Origin: Rikenellaceae bacterium | GTDB taxonomy: Bacteria; Bacteroidota; Bacteroidia; Bacteroidales; Rikenellaceae | Assembly: GCA_017415005.1 (NCBI GenBank) | Contig: JAFQJK010000030.1 | Location: forward strand, 1 to 36,575 | DNA: 36,575 nucleotides | Direction of reading: 5' to 3' | In this document: positions 6,827-15,071 of the stretch, piece by piece | How positions within the stretch are numbered: the first letter of the stretch is position 1 | How the letters are laid out: every line of letters begins with the position of its first letter | The notes under the pieces: model-generated | Told to the model about the DNA's origin: nothing | Database searches by the model: none | The model's input: the letters and a program-made list of their open reading frames with translations, nothing else | Position numbers and translations under genes: made by a program

Positions 6827-8905
6827 ATGGCTTCATTCAAACGACTCACAGACAGGCGTTACCAGGCAGGGCGTCACGCTGCAAAAACGGGCGGCGACGC
6901 CTCCTGCCATGCCCCTGAACTGCCGCCTCGGACACCGACCGTTCCGCCGCTGCGTCCGGCTGCGTCCGGTGGGTCTGTACCCTCTGCCGCTCCCCGCCGG
7001 CCGGTCTCCGACTGGCTGCCCACGACGGCCAGGGAGGTGAAAGCGCTCGGGTGGGAGTGGATCGATGTGATTCTTTTCAGCGGCGACGCCTATGTCGACC
7101 ACCCGTCGTTCGGGCCTGCCGTGATCGGCCGCCTGTTGCAGGCCGGGGGCTACCGCGTGGCGATCGTTCCGCAGCCCAACTGGCGCGACGACCTGCGCGA
7201 CTTCACCAAGCTCGGCCGTCCGCGCCTGTTCTTCGGCGTCTCGGCGGGCAATATGGACTCGATGGTCAACCACTATACGGCCAACCTGCGCCTGCGCAGC
7301 GACGACGCCTACACGGCGGGCGGCGCGGCAGGCTTCCGGCCCGATTACGCCGTCACGACCTATACCCGCATCCTCAAGAAGCTCTATCCCGATGTCCCGG
7401 TGGTCATCGGCGGGATAGAGGCCTCGCTGCGCCGTTTCACGCACTACGATTATTGGAGCGACGACCTGAAGCCCTCGGTGCTTGTCGACAGCGGAGCCGA
7501 CCTGCTTATCTACGGCATGGGCGACAAGGTGATCGGCGAGGTGGCCCGCGCGCTGCACAACGGCTTCAACGCCAAGCTGCTGCGCAAGCTCCGCCAGGTC
7601 GCTTTCATGGCCGACGACGCCTATGTCGACCGGCTGGGCGACCATGTGGTCCGCCTGCACGGTTACGAGACGTGCCGGCGCGATCCGCGCGCTTTCGGCG
7701 AGAACTTCGTGAAGATCGAGACCGAGTCCAATAAGCTGGAGCAGCGTGCGCTGGCCGAGTCGGTGGACGGCCGCTGGGTGGTGGTCAATGCGCCGCACGC
7801 GACGCTCACCGAGGCCGAGCTCGACCGCAGCTTCGACCTTCCGTATACCCGTCTTCCGCACCCGCGCTACGAGGGTAAGGGCCCGATCCCGGCTTACGAG
7901 ATGATCAAGTTCTCCGTGAACCTCCACAGGGGCTGCTTCGGCGGCTGTAGCTTCTGTACGATCTCGGCCCATCAGGGTAAGTTCATCTCGAGCCGCTCCG
8001 AGGCTTCGGTCCTGCGCGAGGTCGAGGCGCTCACGCATCTGCCCGGTTTCAAGGGCTACCTGTCCGATCTGGGCGGCCCCTCGGCCAATATGTACCGCAT
8101 GCACGGCCGCAACCCGGCGGCTTGTGCGCGCTGTACGCGCCCGTCGTGCGCTTTCCCGCGGCTGTGTCCCAACCTCGACAACAGCCATAGCGCGCTGTTG
8201 GCGCTGTACCGCAAGGTCGCGGCGCAACCCGGCATCAAGAAAGCCTTTATCGGCAGCGGTATCCGTTACGACCTGTTCGAATCGGACGAATACCTGCGCG
8301 AAGTGATCCGCAACCATGTGAGCGGCCGCCTCAAGGTGGCCCCCGAGCATACCGAGGACAGCGTACTGCGACTGATGCGCAAGCCCCTGTTCGACCTGTT
8401 CCGGCGGCTCAACGCCGACTTCCGGCGCATCTGCGACGAGGAGGGGCTCCGCTACCAGCTGATCCCGTACTTCATTTCGAGCCATCCGGGCTGTACCGAG
8501 CGCGATATGCAGGCCCTCTCGCGCGAGACCTCGCGGCTCAATTTCCGCCTTGAGCAGGTGCAGGACCTCACGCCCACACCGATGACGCTCTCGTCAGTGA
8601 TGTTCTACACCGGGATCGACCCGTACACCGGCGAGAGGGTCTATGTTGCCCGCTCGCAGGACGAAAAGCGCCGCCAGAAGAGTTACTTCTTCCAGGGTCC
8701 CGCTGCCGGCCGTCCCGACCCTGTTCCGGAGAGGCGTGCCGGATCCCGTTCCGATGTCCGTGCCGGGCGGGCGGAATCCCGTGCTGCCCGGCCTGCCGAT
8801 GTTCGCGGCGACAGGGGCCCTGCCGGATCCCGTTCCGGGTCCCATCGCCCATCCGGGCACGTACCTGCCGCCGGCGCCAGGCCGTCTTCCCGTAAGAGAC
8901 GATAG
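6827..8905 (+). CDS. ygiQ: YgiQ-type radical SAM protein (UPF0313) with an atypical tail
   Basis: A 692-residue member of the YgiQ/UPF0313 family of radical SAM enzymes; the reaction is not known. The family start (DWLPTTAREVKALGW) comes only after about 60 residues of Pro/Ala-rich extension. IDVILFSGDAYVDHPSFG follows, and then the [4Fe-4S]/SAM motif with Cys370, Cys374 and Cys377 in RGCFGGCSFCTI. After KSYFFQ (residue 623) the conserved C-terminal segment of relatives is not recognisable; a 69-residue Arg/Pro/Ser/Gly-rich basic tail takes its place, and its DNA contains a 17-bp direct repeat. ATG 6827 is preferred to the TTG at 6818. It lies 12 nt after queA. Confidence 0.92.
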   Translation: MASFKRLTDRRYQAGRHAAKTGGDASCHAPELPPRTPTVPPLRPAASGGSVPSAAPRRPVSDWLPTTAREVKALGWEWIDVILFSGDAYVDHPSFGPAVIGRLLQAGGYRVAIVPQPNWRDDLRDFTKLGRPRLFFGVSAGNMDSMVNHYTANLRLRSDDAYTAGGAAGFRPDYAVTTYTRILKKLYPDVPVVIGGIEASLRRFTHYDYWSDDLKPSVLVDSGADLLIYGMGDKVIGEVARALHNGFNAKLLRKLRQVAFMADDAYVDRLGDHVVRLHGYETCRRDPRAFGENFVKIETESNKLEQRALAESVDGRWVVVNAPHATLTEAELDRSFDLPYTRLPHPRYEGKGPIPAYEMIKFSVNLHRGCFGGCSFCTISAHQGKFISSRSEASVLREVEALTHLPGFKGYLSDLGGPSANMYRMHGRNPAACARCTRPSCAFPRLCPNLDNSHSALLALYRKVAAQPGIKKAFIGSGIRYDLFESDEYLREVIRNHVSGRLKVAPEHTEDSVLRLMRKPLFDLFRRLNADFRRICDEEGLRYQLIPYFISSHPGCTERDMQALSRETSRLNFRLEQVQDLTPTPMTLSSVMFYTGIDPYTGERVYVARSQDEKRRQKSYFFQGPAAGRPDPVPERRAGSRSDVRAGRAESRAARPADVRGDRGPAGSRSGSHRPSGHVPAAGARPSSRKRR
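8737..8837 (+). repeat. 17-bp direct repeat inside the ygiQ tail
   Basis: TGCCGGATCCCGTTCCG occurs at 8737-8753 and again at 8821-8837. The period is 84 bp (28 codons), so the frame is kept and both copies encode AGSRS. The sequence between the copies is not otherwise repeated. Confidence 0.8.
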
Positions 8906-9012
8906 GAGGGGCGTTCCGTGCCCTGTCTTTCCCGGTTCGGGTCTAACCGTTTGAGCCGTAGCGACGTGTAAAGTTATCTTGCCTGTCCTGCGGAAGTCTC
9001 CCGGTTTTTTAA

Positions 9013-9020
9013 TACCTTTA
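9013..9020 (+). promoter_or_regulatory. Probable -7 element of dnaB
   Basis: TACCTTTA is one base from TAnnTTTG and lies 24 nt before the dnaB ATG. A second candidate, TATCTTGC, is at 8975-8982. Confidence 0.4.
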
Positions 9021-9044
9021 TCCCTCCAATCGAAATTTCCCGTT

Positions 9045-10607
9045 ATGGCAAAGAGCTATACCCCGAATAAGAAGAACGCCGACGCGTATGCCGCGCTCTC
9101 GGGCGATCCCGCGGCCCATGTACCGCCCCAGGCTCTCGAGCTTGAGGAGGCCGTGCTCGGTGCGCTGATGCTCGAGAAGGACAGCGTGATCGCGGTGCAG
9201 GAGTTCCTGACACCCGAGTCGTTCTATAAAGAGGCCCACCAGATGATCTATAAGGCGATCCTCGACCTGTCGATCGAGCTCAAGCCGATCGACCTTTACA
9301 CCGTGACCGAGCGCCTGAAGCGCGAGCACCTGCTCGAAACGGTGGGGGGGGCCTCGTTTCTGGCCCAGCTCACGCAGAAGGTGGGATCGGCTGCCCACGT
9401 CGAGTTCCATGCCAAGATCATTGCTCAGAAGTATGTGCAGCGCGAGCTGATCAAGGCGGCGACCGAGATACAGAAACGTTCGTTCGACGAATCGACCGAT
9501 GTGACCGATCTGATCGATTTTGCCGAGGGTGAGATTTTCAAGGTCTCCGAGGGTCATGTGAAGCGTGATGTGCAGAAGGCCAGGGACATCGTTTCCAGGA
9601 CGATGGATGCGATCGCCGAGGCGTCGAAACGCGAGGGTGGCTTCAGCGGCGTGCCGTCGGGTTTCACCCACCTCGACCGTCTCACGCTCGGTTGGCAGCC
9701 TTCGGACCTGGTGATCATCGCGGCCCGTCCGTCGATGGGTAAGACGGCGTTCGTGCTCTCCTTGGCCCGCAACATCACGGTCGACCATGAGAAGGGCGTG
9801 GCCTTCTTTTCGCTTGAAATGAGCTCCACGCAGCTGATGATGCGTCTGATCGTGGCCGAGTCGGGTCTCGACTCGCGCGAGGTGCGCAACGGTAACCTGA
9901 CGCCCGACCAGTGGAAGCACCTCGAGTCGTCGATCAAGCCGCTGGCCAGTGCGCCGCTCTTTATCGACGATACGCCGGCGTTGTCGATCTTCGAGTTCCG
10001 CTCGAAAGCCCGCCGCCTCAAGACACAATATGACATCCAGCTCATTATTATCGACTACCTCCAGCTGATGACTGGTACGCAGGACACGCGCGGCAATCGC
10101 GAGCAAGAGGTAGCCTCGATCTCGCGCTCGCTCAAAGCGATTGCCAAAGAGCTTAATATACCGATACTTGCCCTGTCACAGCTCAACCGTTCGGTCGAGT
10201 CGCGCGGCGGCAACAAGCGTCCGCAGCTTTCAGACCTCCGCGAGTCGGGCGCTATCGAGCAGGACGCCGATATCGTGGCCTTCATCCACCGCCCCGAGTA
10301 CTACGGCCTCACGGTCGACGAGGACGGCCTTCCGACGGCGGGCATGGCCGAGATCATTCTGGCCAAGCACCGTAACGGCGCTGTCGACACGGTGAAGCTG
10401 CGTTTCCGCAAGGAGCAGGCCCGTTTTATGGACTACGACGAGGACGACTCGCTGGCCTATAGCGCGATGGACAGCAGTATGAACGGCGATTTCGGTTCGT
10501 CGCCCGGACCGGGCTTCGACGTGCCGGCCCAGGAGCCGTTCGGCGCCTCGGGCGGCCTCGGCGGCTCGTTCGGTGCGGGCGGAGGCGATTCCGACGCCCC
10601 GTTCTAA
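9045..10607 (+). CDS. dnaB: Replicative DNA helicase DnaB
   Basis: The hexameric 5'-3' helicase of the replication fork, 520 residues. The N-terminal helical domain (PPQALELEEAVLGALMLEKD) binds primase. The RecA-like domain has Walker A ARPSMGKT (residues 227-234), Walker B LIIIDYLQLM (333-342), and the arginine-finger region SQLNRSVESRGGNKRPQLSDLRESGAIEQDAD. The C terminus goes beyond the fold in a Gly-rich linker ending GGGDSDAPF, which resembles the acidic tip of SSB. The ATG at 9045 is chosen because upstream in-frame residues are not DnaB-like. No intein is present. The yifB-like gene follows after 18 nt. Confidence 0.97.
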   Translation: MAKSYTPNKKNADAYAALSGDPAAHVPPQALELEEAVLGALMLEKDSVIAVQEFLTPESFYKEAHQMIYKAILDLSIELKPIDLYTVTERLKREHLLETVGGASFLAQLTQKVGSAAHVEFHAKIIAQKYVQRELIKAATEIQKRSFDESTDVTDLIDFAEGEIFKVSEGHVKRDVQKARDIVSRTMDAIAEASKREGGFSGVPSGFTHLDRLTLGWQPSDLVIIAARPSMGKTAFVLSLARNITVDHEKGVAFFSLEMSSTQLMMRLIVAESGLDSREVRNGNLTPDQWKHLESSIKPLASAPLFIDDTPALSIFEFRSKARRLKTQYDIQLIIIDYLQLMTGTQDTRGNREQEVASISRSLKAIAKELNIPILALSQLNRSVESRGGNKRPQLSDLRESGAIEQDADIVAFIHRPEYYGLTVDEDGLPTAGMAEIILAKHRNGAVDTVKLRFRKEQARFMDYDEDDSLAYSAMDSSMNGDFGSSPGPGFDVPAQEPFGASGGLGGSFGAGGGDSDAPF

Positions 10608-10625
10608 TCCTCAATCCCCGTCGCT

Positions 10626-12164
10626 ATGTTTGTCCGCAGTTTTGGGAGCGCGATCAACGGCATCAGTGCCGTCACGGTGGCCGTCGAGGTCAACATCTCG
10701 GCGGGGATCGGCATGTTCCTTGTCGGGCTGCCCGACAATGCCGTGCGCGAGAGTCAGGAGCGTATCCGCGCGGCTTTCGGCAACAGCGGCTTCCATATGA
10801 CAGGCAAAAAGGTGGTGGTCAATCTCTCACCGGCCGATATCCGCAAGGAGGGGGCGGCTTACGACTTGCCGATCGCAGCGGGTATCCTCGCTGCTTCCGG
10901 GCAGGTTGCGGCGGACTGGTTTGATAAGTACTTGATGATCGGTGAGCTGTCGCTCGACGGTTCGGTCCTGCCGGTCAAGGGGGCTCTGCCCATTGCCATT
11001 CAGGCCCGCGAGGAGGGTTTCCGCGGGCTGATCCTGCCCGAGCCGAACGCGCGCGAGGCGGCGGTCGTCGACCGGCTCGATGTGATCGGGGTCGGCCATC
11101 TCAAGCAAGCGATCGGTTTCCTCGCCGGCGAGCTTGCGATCGAGCCGCTTCGGATCGATACGCGGGCCGAGTTCGCTGCGGGGGCCACCCGCTTCGATGT
11201 CGATTTCAGCGAGGTGAGTGGCCAGGCACAGGTCAAGCGGGCGCTGGAGATCGCGGCGGCCGGCGGCCATAACGTGCTGATGATCGGGCCTCCGGGTTCG
11301 GGCAAGACGATGCTGGCCCGGCGTATGCCGACGATCATGCCCCCGATGACGCTGCGCGAGGCGCTCGAGACGACCAAGATACACTCGGTTGCCGGCAAGC
11401 TCGGCGCCGAGGCGGGATTGATGACCCACCGCCCGTTCCGCGCGCCGCATCACCTGGCCTCGCAGGTCGCGCTGGTCGGTGGAGGTACGCACCCGCAGCC
11501 CGGCGAGATCTCGTTGGCCCACAACGGCATCCTGTTCCTCGACGAGCTGCCCGAGTTCGGCCGGGGCCTGCTCGAAGTGCTGCGCCAGCCGCTTGAGGAC
11601 AAGGTGATCACGGTCTCCCGCTCACGGTACAGCGTCGAGTATCCGGCCAACTTCATGCTGGTCGCCTCGATGAACCCCTGTCCGTGCGGCTACTATAACC
11701 ACCCGACCAAGGAGTGCGTCTGTTCGAAAGGCGAGGTGTTCCGCTACCTGAACCGTATTTCGGGTCCGATGCTCGACCGCATCGATATGCATATCGAAGT
11801 GGTTCCCGTCGGGTTCGGCCAGCTGGCTCACCGCACCGATGAGGAGTCGAGTGCCGTCGTCCGGCAGCGCGTCGTGGCGGCGCGCGAGCTCCAGCAGCAG
11901 CGTTTTGCCGACGTGCCGGGCCTGCATACCAATGCGATGATGCGTACCCGCGAGCTCCGCGTTCACTGTGCGCTGACCGCCGAGTCCCATCGTCTGCTCG
12001 AGGCGGCTATGGCGCGGCTCCACCTTTCGGCACGCGCTTACGACCGTATCCTCAAGGTAGCCCGGACGATCGCCGATCTGGCGGGCGAGCGCGATATCCT
12101 GCCGGCACATATCGCCGAGGCGATCCAGTACCGCAGCCTCGACCGCGACTCCTGGGGCATATAG
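10626..12164 (+). CDS. YifB/ComM family Mg-chelatase-like AAA+ ATPase
   Basis: A 512-residue protein of the YifB/ComM family. In naturally competent bacteria ComM is a helicase that promotes branch migration during recombination of incoming DNA; the role in Bacteroidetes is not established. It has an N-terminal ChlI-like (Lon-protease-like fold) domain (VEVNISAGIGMFLVGLPDNA), Walker A GPPGSGKTMLARRMP (from residue 221), Walker B-like ILFLDELPEFGRGLLEVLRQPLED, the zinc-like MNPCPCGYYNHPTKECVCS segment, and the C-terminal domain with LSARAYDRILKVARTIADL. Length is standard. It probably shares a transcript with dnaB. Confidence 0.94.
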   Translation: MFVRSFGSAINGISAVTVAVEVNISAGIGMFLVGLPDNAVRESQERIRAAFGNSGFHMTGKKVVVNLSPADIRKEGAAYDLPIAAGILAASGQVAADWFDKYLMIGELSLDGSVLPVKGALPIAIQAREEGFRGLILPEPNAREAAVVDRLDVIGVGHLKQAIGFLAGELAIEPLRIDTRAEFAAGATRFDVDFSEVSGQAQVKRALEIAAAGGHNVLMIGPPGSGKTMLARRMPTIMPPMTLREALETTKIHSVAGKLGAEAGLMTHRPFRAPHHLASQVALVGGGTHPQPGEISLAHNGILFLDELPEFGRGLLEVLRQPLEDKVITVSRSRYSVEYPANFMLVASMNPCPCGYYNHPTKECVCSKGEVFRYLNRISGPMLDRIDMHIEVVPVGFGQLAHRTDEESSAVVRQRVVAARELQQQRFADVPGLHTNAMMRTRELRVHCALTAESHRLLEAAMARLHLSARAYDRILKVARTIADLAGERDILPAHIAEAIQYRSLDRDSWGI

Positions 12165-12679
12165 CTATCTGTTGAATGGACCTGTGGCGCAATGGACGTG
12201 CGACGGGTGTTCTTCTTATGATCCGGTTCCCGGAGCAGGGCGATACCGTCGAACGGTGTGCCGTGGCGGTCTGAGCGGTTCTGCACTACCGTCTTATGCG
12301 TCAGGTGGCTCTTCGGCGGACTACGCCGGTGCGGCCGGCGGGGGGGGGGGGTATCCCGTCCTTAAACACACCTCGGTTCCCGTTCGGACCTTTCCCGGTA
12401 TAGCCGATGCCTGATACAGCTATCCGCCGTGCGATGTGCCCTGTCGTGCCGTTCGTTTCCCGGACTGTTCCCGCCCGCGCCTGCTCTGGCTTACTTTGCG
12501 GCGGCTACACGTTTGTGTCCTGCCATGCGCAGCATGGCCCTTTGGCGTCGCTGATCCCTGCGCGGCGTGTTTACCCGTTATCCTGCGATGAGCGGACTTT
12601 CCTGGTGGAATGTGCTGTTAGGCCGTGCTGCCTCCCGGGTTTGCTGTTCCGGTCTCTCCGTACGGCGCCTTCTGTCCGG
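12165..12679. other. Gene-free gap between convergent genes, with a poly-G tract
   Basis: About 515 nt lie between the yifB stop and the stop of the opposing GT14-like gene. No ORF here looks like a protein family. The notable feature is an uninterrupted run of G at 12340-12351. No clear intrinsic terminator is visible for either gene. Confidence 0.5.
12340..12351 (+). repeat. Homopolymeric G tract (12 G)
   Basis: Twelve consecutive G residues, flanked by GCCGGC on the left and TATCCC on the right. Tracts of this length are prone to slippage. It lies outside any recognised gene, so an effect on expression is not evident from position alone, and a sequencing length error is possible. Confidence 0.85.
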
Positions 12680-13528
12680 CTATTCGGCCTCAGAGCGCCG
12701 GTACGCGTCGAGCAGGTCCAGGAGGCGGCTATCCGCGGTTTCGTCCAGCTTGCGCGCGAACCATTTGCCTGAGGCCACGATCGCCTCGTAGTCCTCCGCG
12801 CCCAGTGTCTTGGGGTTGGCCAGTCCGGCCGACCAGTCGATGTAGCGGAAGTTGTCGCCGGTCACACGCTCCGCGAACGGGGAGTGCATGATGATCGTTT
12901 GGAAGAACAGCTCGTCCGGACAATGCACCGTGCGGTTGAACCGCACGAAGCCGGGATTCCGGTCGCAGTAGTCAAGCACGTAGCGGATACACGCGCCGCT
13001 CAGGCACCACCACGGCGATCCTTTATAGACAGGATAGAGCGGATAGCTGCGCCGTGCAGGCGACAGCGTGCGGATCAGCCGGTTCACGGCATGGGTGACG
13101 GCGGGCCGTGCGAAATGATAGTGCCGGTAACGGTAGCGGCGGCTGAGCGGGTGTTCCGGCCTGAGCTCGATCCGGGCGATCATCTCCGAACCGGTCCGCT
13201 CTCCGATCTGGCGGACGATCTCGCCGACAGGCAGGATAGGGTAGTCCTGACCGCTGATGAACAGCACGTAGTCGTACTCCACACCCGTGTCCACGATCTC
13301 CCGCAGGCCCTGCAACGTGGCGGCCACCTGCGAGAAGTCGCCCCAGCGCACCGCGGTCCGCCGTTCGATCCACCGGACACTCTCCGGCACCGCAGCCCTG
13401 AACGGCTCCGGGTTGCACTTGCCGTCGATGCTCAGGTAGAGGTCTGCGCAGGGATGTCCCAGCGCCCGACAGAGGCGGCCGACCTGTTCGGGATTCTTAT
13501 GGACTTGTATCAGGATGGCTATCTTCAT
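12680..13528 (-). CDS. GT14-like glycosyltransferase (core-2/I-branching enzyme family)
   Basis: A 282-residue protein resembling bacterial beta-1,6-N-acetylglucosaminyltransferase-like proteins of family GT14. Visible motifs are MKIAILIQVHKNPEQV at the N terminus, YDYVLFISGQDYPILP (the SGxDYP signature), KGSPWWCLSG in the second half, and CPDELFFQTII, whose acidic pair lies in the catalytic region of this family. No membrane anchor or signal peptide is seen, so it is probably cytoplasmic and makes a cell-surface glycan; donor and acceptor are unknown. The frame stays open for 43 codons upstream, but the M of MKIAILI is the family start. It stands alone. Confidence 0.82.
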   Translation of the reverse strand: MKIAILIQVHKNPEQVGRLCRALGHPCADLYLSIDGKCNPEPFRAAVPESVRWIERRTAVRWGDFSQVAATLQGLREIVDTGVEYDYVLFISGQDYPILPVGEIVRQIGERTGSEMIARIELRPEHPLSRRYRYRHYHFARPAVTHAVNRLIRTLSPARRSYPLYPVYKGSPWWCLSGACIRYVLDYCDRNPGFVRFNRTVHCPDELFFQTIIMHSPFAERVTGDNFRYIDWSAGLANPKTLGAEDYEAIVASGKWFARKLDETADSRLLDLLDAYRRSEAE

Positions 13529-13571
13529 GGGAGAGAACTGCGGGATGCCTATGTGCCGCACAACCGTGGCA

Positions 13572-13579
13572 TAAAAGTA
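13572..13579 (-). promoter_or_regulatory. Possible -7 element of the GT14-like gene
   Basis: Reads TACTTTTA on the minus strand, one base from TAnnTTTG, 43 nt before the ATG. No -33 box is evident. Confidence 0.35.
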
Positions 13580-14041
13580 TAAAAAAATCGGTAACCCTGT
13601 CTTTCCCCGGTCCTTGGAACGGATACGGCGGTGCGATATGCTCCGGTGCCTTACCACGCACGCACGGGGTTAGGTTGCGCTGATCTCTGCTAAGTGGTTG
13701 TTGTGAAATGACTTGTGGTGGCATGGCGTTCCTGTGCGCATATGTGTCTGTGGAGTGGGCTGATATTATTTCTTATAATATATTATTTCATTATAAATTG
13801 TCGTTATGTTTTATCGCCTGACGTACCGCGCCGGTCTGCAAGGACCTTTACCTGTCTTTCGTGCGGTACTGCAATGCGGCGCGCGCGATTGTCTGCAATC
13901 CGGTACGGCAAGTCCGGAAAACGGCTCCCGTCGTCGCGACCTACATGAGAAATCAATGGTTAACATTTGTTGACTCTGTGGCATAGCGCGGAAAAACATT
14001 ATAATTGTTATTCGACAACTGTGAGAATCGGCGAATTTCAT

Positions 14042-14049
14042 TACCTTTG
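14042..14049 (+). promoter_or_regulatory. -7 element of the first tetR-type gene
   Basis: TACCTTTG matches TAnnTTTG exactly and lies 52 nt before the ATG at 14102. The surrounding DNA is AT-rich compared with the housekeeping genes. Confidence 0.55.
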
Positions 14050-14101
14050 CCTTATCGTAACGAGATGTCACAGGGTCAACATAAAAGCTGAAGCCAATCC
14101 G

Positions 14102-14698
14102 ATGAACGAGAATAAGGAACTCATACTCCTGGAGACTTTTAAACTGTTGATGACGCGGAGTTTTGACAGTATCACCGTATGTGACATCGAACACGCCACG
14201 GGCCTGAGCCGCGGGGCGCTGTTTTACCATTTCCGCAATAAGGAGGATATTTTCCGTCAGGTGCTTGATTACTATACCGTCATTATGCACCGGCTTGATT
14301 TCGGGGCCCGGTACGTCGAGACGGATACGCTCTACGACTGTATCCATAACTTTGTCAAGGCCGCCCGGAAGCTGGTCAAGAACGGCAAGTCGCTGCTCGG
14401 GATCGAGAACGTGGAGCGGGCCTATTTCCGCTTCCTGCTCCAGGCCGTGAAGCAGTACCCCGATTTCTGCAAGAAATTCACCCAGTCCTACGATGAGCAG
14501 ACCCGTTTTTGGGAGAAGATGGTGCGCAAGGCACAGGCTGGGGGCGAGGTCAGAGCCGGTATCGATCCGCTCGAGACGGCCAAGCACTTCCGGTATATAT
14601 ACGTCGGCATGAGCCTTGAGAAGACGCTTGACAGCGGGATCGACTCGCGCGAGCTGCTGCACGCGATGATGGCCTATTACGATGTGATCAAGGCCTGA
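14102..14698 (+). CDS. TetR/AcrR-family transcriptional regulator (upstream flank of the fimbrial block)
   Basis: A 198-residue protein with a TetR_N DNA-binding domain at residues 1-60: LLETFKLLMTRSFDSITV followed by the helix-turn-helix IEHATGLSRGALFYHFRNKEDIF. The C-terminal all-helical part (about 60-198) would be the ligand/dimer domain; the ligand is unknown. Length is normal. The same HTH wording (ATGLSRG-x-x-F-x-HF) recurs in the TetR-type gene at 31333, at the other end of the fimbrial block. The 45 codons upstream in frame overlap the promoter and are not TetR-like, so ATG 14102 is used. A perfect inverted repeat about 75 nt after the stop may be an operator. Confidence 0.88.
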   Translation: MNENKELILLETFKLLMTRSFDSITVCDIEHATGLSRGALFYHFRNKEDIFRQVLDYYTVIMHRLDFGARYVETDTLYDCIHNFVKAARKLVKNGKSLLGIENVERAYFRFLLQAVKQYPDFCKKFTQSYDEQTRFWEKMVRKAQAGGEVRAGIDPLETAKHFRYIYVGMSLEKTLDSGIDSRELLHAMMAYYDVIKA

Positions 14699-14773
14699 TC
14701 GGTGGCGTAGCCTGCACGGACGCTGCGTCGCTGCCGTAATTTGTTATCTCTCTTTATCAGAATTTAAACGATA

Positions 14774-14791
14774 ACATAACGTTAGTTATGT
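14774..14791. promoter_or_regulatory. Perfect inverted repeat, possible TetR-type operator
   Basis: ACATAAC, a 4-nt centre GTTA, then GTTATGT. An 18-bp site with 7-bp arms fits the size of a TetR-dimer operator. It lies 76 nt after the tetR-type stop and about 150 nt before the sigma promoter. Binding is an inference. Confidence 0.4.
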
Positions 14792-14796
14792 AACAA

Positions 14797-14824
14797 AGGC
14801 CGGATGGTTTTTACTGTCTGGCCT
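14797..14824 (+). terminator. Terminator-like hairpin after the tetR-type gene
   Basis: AGGCCGGA (14797-14804) pairs with TCTGGCCT (14817-14824), eight pairs including one G-U, with a 12-nt loop, followed by the T-rich stretch GTTGTGTTTTGTG. It is plausible as a weak intrinsic terminator separating tetR from the sigma gene. Confidence 0.4.
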
Positions 14825-14918
14825 GTTGTGTTTTGTGTCCTTCCGATAATGTGTTGAGGTAGAGTAGAGTGTTGTCGGTTTTAAGTCGCAATACACGCTG
14901 GCGGGCCCCGGTGCTTGC

Positions 14919-14948
14919 TTGCAATCCCGGGTATTTGACCTATATTTG
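14919..14948 (+). promoter_or_regulatory. Promoter of the ECF sigma gene
   Basis: TATATTTG at 14941-14948 matches the Bacteroidetes -7 box, with TTG at 14919-14921 about 19 nt upstream as a partial -33. Transcription would begin near 14955, leaving a leader of about 115 nt that contains the AGTATAA repeats. Confidence 0.55.
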
Positions 14949-14971
14949 TTCCACTAAACACTATTTTTTAC

Positions 14972-14988
14972 AGTATAAACGTTATACT
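14972..14988. repeat. AGTATAA inverted repeat in the sigma leader
   Basis: AGTATAA (14972-14978) and TTATACT (14982-14988) are perfect reverse complements separated by 3 nt. It is the first of several AGTATAA-type elements around the sigma gene. It could be an operator or a small RNA hairpin in the 5' leader. Confidence 0.65.
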
Positions 14989-15038
14989 ATTTAGAATCTC
15001 TGGAATGACCGTTGCGACCTGCGTCCCAACGCGCAGTA

Positions 15039-15056
15039 GGAGTATTCGGAGTATAA
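15039..15056 (+). repeat. GGAGTAT direct repeat just before the sigma start
   Basis: GGAGTAT occurs at 15039-15045 and 15048-15054 (period 9), the second copy continuing as AGTATAA. It lies 16-33 nt before the ATG at 15072, in the translation-initiation region. Confidence 0.5.
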
Positions 15057-15071
15057 CCTGATGCAAGGAAT

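Larger units (their letters stand above)
13529..14101. other. Gene-free divergent region, locally AT-rich
   Basis: About 570 nt between the divergent GT14-like and tetR-like genes. It holds a TACTTTTA element for the minus strand (13572-13579), a marked AT-rich patch at about 13764-13800 with inverted repeat TTATAAT (13773-13779) / ATTATAA (13790-13796), and the promoter of the tetR-like gene. It marks the boundary between GC-rich core DNA and the fimbrial block. No gene is supported. Confidence 0.5.
14699..15071. other. AT-rich control region between tetR-type and sigma genes
   Basis: About 370 nt with no gene. It contains an inverted repeat (14774-14791), a terminator-like hairpin (14797-14824), a good promoter (14919-14948) and AGTATAA-type repeats (14972-15056). 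Base composition differs sharply from the GC-rich genes on both sides. Confidence 0.6.

Noticed and set aside
6833..8485. 550-codon ORF on the minus strand opposite ygiQ
   Set aside because: Shadow of the ygiQ frame: the + strand has the radical SAM cysteines and family motifs throughout.
12172..12414. 80-codon ORF that contains the poly-G tract
   Set aside because: It would be a tempting phase-variable gene, but the protein has no domain, signal peptide or codon signature, and no promoter is visible.
13715..13948. 77-codon ORF with a hydrophobic stretch in the AT-rich region before tetR
   Set aside because: The hydrophobic residues come from the AT-rich patch; there is no family resemblance, and the C-terminal half is random-looking.
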